DNA of 64,000 bases, from positions 124,001 through 188,000 of the forward strand of contig JAZKZV010000006.1 in NCBI GenBank assembly GCA_045612845.1. Reading direction: 5' to 3'. Position 1 is the stretch's first letter; each line of letters starts with the position of its first letter. Positions 57,897 to 64,000 of this stretch are shown here, piece by piece. The stretch is from Ornithomonoglobus_A sp045612845 (GTDB lineage Bacteria; Bacillota; Clostridia; UBA1381). A program made the position numbers and the translations under genes. A model generated the notes under the pieces. The model was not told where the DNA came from, ran no database searches, and saw only the letters and a program-made list of their open reading frames with translations.

Positions 57897-58925
57897 ATGT
57901 TAGAAAAAACAACCACGTTAAAACAGGAATTCCAAAAAAAGGTATTATCTGCCAAAACATCAGTTGATGCAGAAAATTTAAGAGTAGAATTTCTTGGTAA
58001 AAAAGGCTCGGTTTCAAATTTAATGAGCGAGCTAAAGAATGTTCCCAACGAACAGAAGAAAGAAGCAGGTCAGATTATAAACGACCTCAAAAAATATATA
58101 AATGACGAGCTTGTTACCTTGCAAAAACGAATCGAAGAGCAAGAAGAACAAGCAATGATAGACGCTGTAGAAAGCTATGACGACTCACTTCCCACATCAG
58201 GTGAGTCAGGCTCATATCACCCCATAACACTTGTTCAAAGGGAGCTTGAAGATATATTCTTAAGCATGGGCTTTAATATCGAAGATTACGTAGAAGTTGT
58301 TGACGATTATCACTGCTTTGAGGCACTAAACATTCCAAAGCACCACCCTGCAAGAGATATGCAGGATACTTATTATCTTTCAAACGGACAGCTTTTAAAG
58401 ACCCATACATCTGCGGCACAAAATGCTATTATGAAAAAGTATGGTGCACCACTACGTGCAATATTCCCGGGCCGTTGCTTCCGTAACGAGTCAACAGACG
58501 CGTGCCACGAAAACACATTCTTCCAGATGGAAGGCATTATGATAGATAAGGATATTTCGATATCAAACCTTATCTATTTTATGAAAACTATGCTTTCCGA
58601 GGTGTTTAAAAAGGATATAAATGTACGATTAAGACCTGGATTTTTCCCATTCGTAGAACCTGGCTTTGAGCTTGATATCGAATGTCTTATCTGTGGCGGC
58701 AAGGGTTGCCCTTCATGTAAGAACAGTGGTTGGCTTGAGCTTTGCCCCTGCGGTATGATTCACCCCAACGTACTAAAGCATGGCGGAATAGACCCCGAAG
58801 AATATACAGGCTTTGCTTTTGGATTAGGACTTACAAGACTTGCTATGATGAAGTATGGAATAAAAGATATTCGTACATTCAATAGCGGCTCACTAAAGGC
58901 ACTAAAGCAATTCAAGAATAAATAA
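57897..58925 (+). CDS. pheS: Phenylalanine--tRNA ligase alpha subunit
   Basis: A 342-residue class II synthetase catalytic subunit. The N-terminal coiled coil (EFLGKKGSVSNLMSELKNVP) binds tRNA-Phe. Motif 1 region is HPITLVQRELEDIFLSMGFN. ARDMQDTYYL leads to LKTHTSAAQNAIM, the phenylalanine pocket. Motif 2 is FPGRCFRNESTDACHENTFF and motif 3 GFAFGLGLTRLAMMKYGI. A CLICGGKGCPSCKNSGWLEL insert with four Cys lies before motif 3. Regulated by the T-box leader. RBS AAAGGA. Confidence 0.97.
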   Translation: MLEKTTTLKQEFQKKVLSAKTSVDAENLRVEFLGKKGSVSNLMSELKNVPNEQKKEAGQIINDLKKYINDELVTLQKRIEEQEEQAMIDAVESYDDSLPTSGESGSYHPITLVQRELEDIFLSMGFNIEDYVEVVDDYHCFEALNIPKHHPARDMQDTYYLSNGQLLKTHTSAAQNAIMKKYGAPLRAIFPGRCFRNESTDACHENTFFQMEGIMIDKDISISNLIYFMKTMLSEVFKKDINVRLRPGFFPFVEPGFELDIECLICGGKGCPSCKNSGWLELCPCGMIHPNVLKHGGIDPEEYTGFAFGLGLTRLAMMKYGIKDIRTFNSGSLKALKQFKNK

Positions 58926-59040
58926 GGTTTTTCAAAAATTGCGCATCAAAACGGACCGTCGAGGACGCCGGTCCCTACAATGTGAAATATAACCAAAACG
59001 TTATTGTAAAGCACCAATCTGCACAATTTTTGAGAAAACC
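58926..59040. repeat. Palindromic element with a family B core between pheS and pheT
   Basis: GGTTTTTCAAAAATTGCGCA at the left is the near-exact inverted counterpart of TGCACAATTTTTGAGAAAACC (written with one extra base) at the right. Inside is GGACCGTCGAGGACGCCGGT followed by CCCTACAA, family B. It separates two genes that are normally almost adjacent. Confidence 0.85.
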
Positions 59041-59084
59041 TGAGGGATATAAAACAATCATTTAACAATGAAAGGAATAGAAAA

Positions 59085-61454
59085 ATGCTCGTTTCAATGA
59101 ACTGGATAAACGACTATGTCGATTTATCAAACGAAAATATAGAAGATTTAATACATCGCTTTACTCTCTCAACTGCAGAGGTAGAGGATATTATATATAA
59201 AGGCGCAGATATATCAAACGTGGTTGCGGCAAAGATTTTATCTGTCGAAAACCACCCTGAATCAAAAAAGCTTCACCTTTTAAAGGTTGATGCAGGCGAC
59301 AGAGTATATGACTGCGTATGCGGCGCACCAAATGTAAGAGAGGGTATGGTTGTTGCATTTGCAAAATGCGGCGGAAAAGTCGGCGGTATGGAAATTGGCA
59401 AGGCTATGCTTGCGGGATATCCGTCAGAGGGTATGTGCTGCTCAGAAAAAGAGCTTGGCATAAGCGATGACCATAGTGGACTTATGGAGCTTTGCGGGGA
59501 CACTAAAATCGGAACAGATGTAAAGGACATATTCCCTATAGATGATATAATTTTTGAGGTAGATAACAAATCACTTACAAACCGTCCTGACCTTTGGGGA
59601 CACTACGGTATTGCAAGAGAGTTCTCCGCACTAACAGGTAAGGAGCTAAAACCCTTAAAGCTTGGCAAAAGTAACGAGGGACACACAAATAAAATCCCTG
59701 TTGAAGTAAAAAGAGACGATTTAGTGTACAGATACTCCTGCATTAAGATGGATAATATCACAAAGAATGTATCACCTATGGATATTAAAATACGTCTTAC
59801 CTATTGCGGAATGAGACCGATAAACTTGCTCGCTGACGTAACAAACTACATTATGCTCGAATTGGGTCAGCCAACTCATGCATTTGATGCAACAAAAATT
59901 GATAAAATAGTTATAGACACACCAAAAGAGGAGTGCAAGTTCGAAACTCTTGACGGAATTGAAAGAGAAATTGATACAAATACACTTCTAATCCACAATA
60001 ACGATACTCCCGTTGCCATTGCAGGTATTATGGGCGGACTTGATTCCGAGATTGTTGATAATACAACATCTGTTGTTTTGGAGAGTGCAAACTTCGACGG
60101 AGTAAGTGTAAGAAAATCATCAACAATGCTTGGCCTAAGAACAGATGCAAGTATGAGATACGAAAAAATTCTTGACCCTGAGCTTACAATTAAGGCGGTA
60201 GAGAGATTTATCTATCTTGTAAAAAGCATAGACGAGGGTGCAGTTGTTGCTTCAGCTCTAACGGATGAATATGTTAAAAAGTATCCTACAATCAATCTTG
60301 TAATAGATAAAAATTACGTAGACAGATATACAGGAATAGATATCAGCGATGAGGAAATTCTAACAACACTTACAGCTCTTGGCTTTAAGTGTGAGCATAC
60401 AGGTAACGAATTTAAGGTAGAAGTACCGTCATGGAGAGCAACAAAGGACGTTACCATAAAGGCAGACCTTATCGAAGAAATCACAAGAATTTACGGATAT
60501 GACAACTTTGCCATAAAAACAACAAAGAGTGCACTAAAACCAATAAGACAGAGTATGACAAAGTCGGACGAGGCACAAATTAAGGATATCTTAGTAAAGA
60601 AATTCGGTATGCACGAGGTACATTCGTACATCTGGTATGATGGCAAGAAGATGAAAAAGCTTGGTCTTGACATCGATGAAAATGTGCGTATTCTTAATAT
60701 GACAACACCCGAGAACGGAACACTAAGAAGTACAATGCTCCCAACACTTTTGGGCTTTGCATATGATAATCGTAGCTTTGCGAAGAGCTTTGGTATATTT
60801 GAGGTTGGCAGAGTTGTTGAGGGTATAAAAGAGGGTAATGAATGTAACGAAAGGAAAAAGCTTGGCTTTATAATGTTCTCAAAAGAGGATAGCGAAAAAG
60901 AGCTTTACTTTAAGACTTTAGACGTTGTAAGATGTCTGTTCGACCATATAAAGCATGGTGCGGTTACATTTAAAAAGACAGAACCTAAATTTAATTACCA
61001 ACACCCCAAAAACACATCGGATATTTTATATGATGGCATAAAGGTTGGTACAATAAACACACTTCATCCTAAAAATCTTGCAAAGATAGATAAAAACAGT
61101 GCAGTTGTATGTGTTGAATTAGACCTTATGATAGTAGAGGAATCAGAAGTTAAGGCGGTTAATTTTGAAGAGCCGTCAAAGTTCCCGTCAATAGACTATG
61201 ACTTATCATTTGTTATAAACGACTCTATAAGATATGAGCAGATTGCGTCTGCATGGGAGAGCCAGAATGTAGCAGAGCTGTCATGTGCACAGGTAATAGA
61301 CCTTTATGAGGCAGACGGTGTAAAAAGTATGGCAGTAAGACTTACATTCTCATCAGACGAGAGAACACTTTCTATGGAGGAAGTTCAATCAGTTGTAGAC
61401 AAGGCAGTAGAAAATCTTGCTAAAATGGGCGTAACATTGAAAGCGAAAGGATAA
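59085..61454 (+). CDS. pheT: Phenylalanine--tRNA ligase beta subunit
   Basis: A 789-residue partner of PheS forming the alpha2-beta2 enzyme. In order: tRNA-binding OB domain (VENHPESKKLHLLKVDAGDR, VVAFAKCGGKVGGMEIGKAM), B3/B4 editing domain (LADVTNYIMLELGQPTHAFD), B5 DNA-binding-like domain (YTGIDISDEEILTTLTALGF), catalytic-like core, and C-terminal ferredoxin-like anticodon domain (FPSIDYDLSFVINDSIRYEQ). Full length. RBS AAAGGAA lies after the palindromic element, so translation is independent of pheS. Confidence 0.97.
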   Translation: MLVSMNWINDYVDLSNENIEDLIHRFTLSTAEVEDIIYKGADISNVVAAKILSVENHPESKKLHLLKVDAGDRVYDCVCGAPNVREGMVVAFAKCGGKVGGMEIGKAMLAGYPSEGMCCSEKELGISDDHSGLMELCGDTKIGTDVKDIFPIDDIIFEVDNKSLTNRPDLWGHYGIAREFSALTGKELKPLKLGKSNEGHTNKIPVEVKRDDLVYRYSCIKMDNITKNVSPMDIKIRLTYCGMRPINLLADVTNYIMLELGQPTHAFDATKIDKIVIDTPKEECKFETLDGIEREIDTNTLLIHNNDTPVAIAGIMGGLDSEIVDNTTSVVLESANFDGVSVRKSSTMLGLRTDASMRYEKILDPELTIKAVERFIYLVKSIDEGAVVASALTDEYVKKYPTINLVIDKNYVDRYTGIDISDEEILTTLTALGFKCEHTGNEFKVEVPSWRATKDVTIKADLIEEITRIYGYDNFAIKTTKSALKPIRQSMTKSDEAQIKDILVKKFGMHEVHSYIWYDGKKMKKLGLDIDENVRILNMTTPENGTLRSTMLPTLLGFAYDNRSFAKSFGIFEVGRVVEGIKEGNECNERKKLGFIMFSKEDSEKELYFKTLDVVRCLFDHIKHGAVTFKKTEPKFNYQHPKNTSDILYDGIKVGTINTLHPKNLAKIDKNSAVVCVELDLMIVEESEVKAVNFEEPSKFPSIDYDLSFVINDSIRYEQIASAWESQNVAELSCAQVIDLYEADGVKSMAVRLTFSSDERTLSMEEVQSVVDKAVENLAKMGVTLKAKG

Positions 61455-61458
61455 TAAA

Positions 61459-62667
61459 ATGGATTTAGAGCTAAAAGAAATAGAAAAAGCGGTCAAACGT
61501 CTCGAAAATACAATCCACAAGACCGACATAGAAAAATCCACCACTTTTTCGGATATGACGGGTGGAGAAATCTATTTAAAATACGAAAACCAGCAAAAGA
61601 CAGGTTCGTTTAAGCTAAGAGGTGCACTAAATAAAATTGCGGCACTTGTTGAAAGAGGCGAAATTAAGGCGGCAGTTGCGTCAAGTGCGGGAAACCACGC
61701 ACAGGGCGTAGCATATGCATCTAAGGTATTTAATATTCCGGCTACAATTTGTATGCCAAAATCCACACCTATTGCAAAGGTAAGTGCAACAGAAGGGTAT
61801 GGTGCAAATGTTGTATTGCATGGCGATTGCTATGATGATGCATACAACAAGGCAGTCGAAATTCAGGAAAAAGAGGGCGCAACATTTTTGCACCCGTTTG
61901 ATGATATCGAGGTAATGGCAGGTCAGGGTACAATAGGTATCGAAATCTTAGAGGCATTGCCGACAGTTGATATGGTAATTGTTCCTGCGGGTGGCGGCGG
62001 ACTTCTTGCAGGAGTGAGTGCTTGCATAAAGCATATAAATCCAAGAGTTCAGATAATAGGCGTTCAGGCAGAGGGAGCAAATGCAATAGCACAGTCATTT
62101 GCAAAAAAAGGCTATGTTGTTACAGACTCATCATCAACTATTGCAGACGGTATCTCGGTAAAAGCACCGGGAAAAAACACCATGGAAATCATAAATAAAT
62201 ATGCAGATGATGTTGTTACTGTTTCTGATGCAGAAATAAGCTCGGCAATTCTTTTGTTGCTTGAGCGCAACAAGCAGGTTGTTGAGCCTGCAGGTGCAAC
62301 ACCGCTTGCGGCAGTATTAAACAACAAGGTTGATGTTAAGGGCAAAAAGGTACTATGCCTTATGTCGGGCGGTAACATAGACGTTAGCTTTATTCAGAGA
62401 ATAATAGATATGGGTCTTGTTTCGAGAAAGAGAAAGCTTAAGTTTAAGACAAAGCTTCTTGATATCCCCGGCTCCCTTACACATCTTTCGAGCGTGTTGT
62501 CAAAGGCAAATGCTAATGTTACAATGGTACAGTATGACCGTTTCAGCGAGGAGCTTGACCCTAACGAAACAATCATACATATTGGTTGTGATGTGGGTGG
62601 CGAAGAGCACGGACAAAAGGTTATGCAAAAGCTAAGAGAAAGCGGTTATAATCCTGTAGTAGAATAA
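61459..62667 (+). CDS. ilvA: Threonine ammonia-lyase (threonine dehydratase)
   Basis: A 402-residue PLP enzyme deaminating threonine to 2-oxobutyrate. The PLP Lys is in KYENQQKTGSFKLRGALNKI. SSAGNHAQGVAYASK and the phosphate loop VPAGGGGLLAGVSACIKHIN are intact. The C-terminal 75 residues (LLDIPGSLTHLSSVLSKANA) form one ACT domain, as in the shorter IlvA/TdcB type. It could feed isoleucine synthesis or ferment threonine. It starts 4 bp after pheT, so it is probably part of the same T-box-controlled transcript. RBS GAAAGGA. Confidence 0.94.
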   Translation: MDLELKEIEKAVKRLENTIHKTDIEKSTTFSDMTGGEIYLKYENQQKTGSFKLRGALNKIAALVERGEIKAAVASSAGNHAQGVAYASKVFNIPATICMPKSTPIAKVSATEGYGANVVLHGDCYDDAYNKAVEIQEKEGATFLHPFDDIEVMAGQGTIGIEILEALPTVDMVIVPAGGGGLLAGVSACIKHINPRVQIIGVQAEGANAIAQSFAKKGYVVTDSSSTIADGISVKAPGKNTMEIINKYADDVVTVSDAEISSAILLLLERNKQVVEPAGATPLAAVLNNKVDVKGKKVLCLMSGGNIDVSFIQRIIDMGLVSRKRKLKFKTKLLDIPGSLTHLSSVLSKANANVTMVQYDRFSEELDPNETIIHIGCDVGGEEHGQKVMQKLRESGYNPVVE

Positions 62668-62679
62668 AGGAGAGCTTAT

Positions 62680-63867
62680 ATGATAACAAAAGCCATAATT
62701 GAACTCATTTATGAAACAGCATCTATTCAGCGATGGAATGACCATATCCGTCCATGGACGGGCTTTACCGAGCTTGATAAGCAGGCGCACAAGATGTTTT
62801 ATGCATACGTCCTTGCAAAATGCGAGGGCGATAGCGTAGATATGCAAAAGCTTGTTGAGGGCGGAATATTTGAGTTTTTCCACCGTTCAATTTTAACAGA
62901 TATAAAGCCGCCTATTTATCATCAGCTTGTAAAAGAAAAGGGTGAGCAGATAGATAAATGGGTATTAGAGCAGTTAAAAGACGATTTAAGTAAGGTTGGC
63001 GGCGGCTTTTTTGAAAGAATGGAAAAGTATTTTAAGGATAAGGACTATAGTGCCTTAGAGAAGAAAATACTAAAAGCCGCACATTATCAGGCAAGTTATT
63101 GGGAATTTGATATTGTATATAAAATGAACCATGCCACATATGGCATAGAGCAGGTAAAACAGGAGATGAGGTCCGGCCTTGCCTCATGCGACACCTTTGA
63201 TGGCTTCAGGGTATTCTCGGGTAGCAGATATTTACAGGATTTTCTATCCCTTATAGGCAAATTAAGATATCAGCAAAGATGGGCAAAGGCAGTAAGAATG
63301 CCCGCAACATTCGTAATGGGACATATGCTTGTTGTTGCAATACTTTCGTACTTTGCAACTCTTGAGACACCATCACCATGTTCAAAAAGACTTGTTAATA
63401 ACTTCTTTGCAGGTCTTTTCCACGACCTACCCGAGGTATTAACGCGAGATATTGTTTCGCCCGTAAAGGCATCGGTAGAGGGATTAGGACATATTATAAC
63501 TGAAATCGAAACAGAGCAGATGGAAAAGATTATATATCCATTACTTCCGCCTGCATGGCATGAGGAACTAAGATACTTCACCACTGATGAATTCGATTCT
63601 AAAATAGTATTAAATAACGAGATAAAAACACTCACTTCTGACGAAATCAATAAAACCTATAACGATAACTACTTTAACCCCATAGACGGACAGATAATAC
63701 GCGCATGCGACCATTTAAGCGCATACCTTGAGGCGTATTTATCACTAAGCTATGGCATAAAGTCCGAGCAGATTGCAGGGGGTTATGCACATCTTGGTCC
63801 AAAATATGAGGGCAAGGTAATAGGCGGAGTTGATTTTGGCGAGATGTTTGGCTATTTTAAACTATGA
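62680..63867 (+). CDS. HD-domain hydrolase (YfbR/HD_3-like)
   Basis: A 395-residue protein. The HD signature is in AGLFHDLPEVLTRDIVSPVK, with preceding FVMGHMLVVAILSYF for the first His and later IIRACDHLSAYLEAYLSL for the last Asp. This arrangement fits the HD_3 branch with YfbR-type 5'-deoxynucleotidases. It has an extra N-terminal half (residues 1-200) with QRWNDHIRPWTGFTELDKQA that suggests a second HD-like domain. It probably dephosphorylates a nucleotide. Its stop overlaps recX as ATGA. Confidence 0.85.
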   Translation: MITKAIIELIYETASIQRWNDHIRPWTGFTELDKQAHKMFYAYVLAKCEGDSVDMQKLVEGGIFEFFHRSILTDIKPPIYHQLVKEKGEQIDKWVLEQLKDDLSKVGGGFFERMEKYFKDKDYSALEKKILKAAHYQASYWEFDIVYKMNHATYGIEQVKQEMRSGLASCDTFDGFRVFSGSRYLQDFLSLIGKLRYQQRWAKAVRMPATFVMGHMLVVAILSYFATLETPSPCSKRLVNNFFAGLFHDLPEVLTRDIVSPVKASVEGLGHIITEIETEQMEKIIYPLLPPAWHEELRYFTTDEFDSKIVLNNEIKTLTSDEINKTYNDNYFNPIDGQIIRACDHLSAYLEAYLSLSYGIKSEQIAGGYAHLGPKYEGKVIGGVDFGEMFGYFKL

Positions 63868-64000
63868 AAAATCAAAAACCATTAAACACCTACGACGAGG
63901 CAAAGGAAAAGGCACTAAGACTTCTCGAGTTTCGTTCGCACTCAGAAAAAGAGCTTAGTGATAAGCTAAAAATGCGTGGTGCGTCGTGCGATATAATTTC
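63864..64000 (+). CDS. recX: RecX-family regulator, N-terminal part
   Basis: The window ends after 45 codons. MKNQKPLNTYDEAKEKALRL and LEFRSHSEKELSDKLKMRGA match the first three-helix repeat of RecX (A-x2-AL-x2-L-x2-R-xxS-x2-EL-x2-KL), which binds RecA filaments. ATG overlaps the previous stop. The remaining two repeats lie outside the window. Confidence 0.85.
   Translation, partial: MKNQKPLNTYDEAKEKALRLLEFRSHSEKELSDKLKMRGASCDII

Overview
The window looks like a chromosome segment of an anaerobic, low-GC Gram-positive bacterium of the class Clostridia, probably an uncultured gut lineage. Evidence is the order hprK-murB-rapZ-whiA-dnaE-pfkA-carD-ispD-ispF, a T-box leader ahead of pheST, ClpE with a zinc finger, a SigB/F/G-type sigma factor, SpmA, meso-DAP dehydrogenase, AGGAGG-type ribosome binding sites, and promoters of the form TTGACA-17-TATAAT. 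No tRNA, rRNA, CRISPR array or integrase was recognised.

Layout. 0-5.5 kb: a ferredoxin end, a clostripain-like lipoprotein whose two catalytic residues are replaced, a monooxygenase-fold protein, an ATP-grasp protein and an amidohydrolase, separated by nested palindromic repeats. 5.6-5.8 kb: a compact structured RNA with its own promoter and terminator. 6.0-14.8 kb: a catabolic operon (two Gfo/Idh dehydrogenases, class III aminotransferase-like protein, sugar isomerase, FGGY kinase, amidohydrolase-2) followed by a LacI regulator. 14.9-28.9 kb, minus strand: housekeeping genes, interrupted at 22.5-24.2 kb by a phd-doc toxin-antitoxin pair lying between two arrays of short hairpins. 29-32.3 kb: rpmB, murA, an MBL hydrolase and rlmH. 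32.4-36.4 kb: SpmA, an MFS transporter divergent from an AraC regulator, and ddh.

36.5-46.4 kb: a minus-strand cassette of eleven genes for a podovirus-like head: zinc-ribbon protein, small terminase, scaffold, N4-gp56 capsid protein, small protein, nozzle-like protein, head-tail connector, 51-residue protein, large terminase, portal, internal virion protein. No integrase, replication, lysis, tail-fibre or tape-measure gene is visible. Diverging from its promoter is a strong plus-strand promoter for a highly structured RNA of about 390 nt (46518-46907) that I cannot match to a known class. This capsid-plus-RNA pair is the most unusual thing in the window. Two cassette genes (small terminase, connector) have conserved N-termini that start upstream of any ATG/GTG/TTG.

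47-52.3 kb: PIG-L deacetylase, L-rhamnose isomerase, a polysaccharide-deacetylase-like protein and an M20 peptidase, then a membrane protein coupled to a sigma factor. 53-64 kb: pyrE, a membrane-anchored phosphodiesterase, clpE, an amidase, T-box-controlled pheS-pheT, ilvA, an HD hydrolase and the start of recX. Intergenic spaces carry at least five families of palindromic repeats, often inserted into one another.
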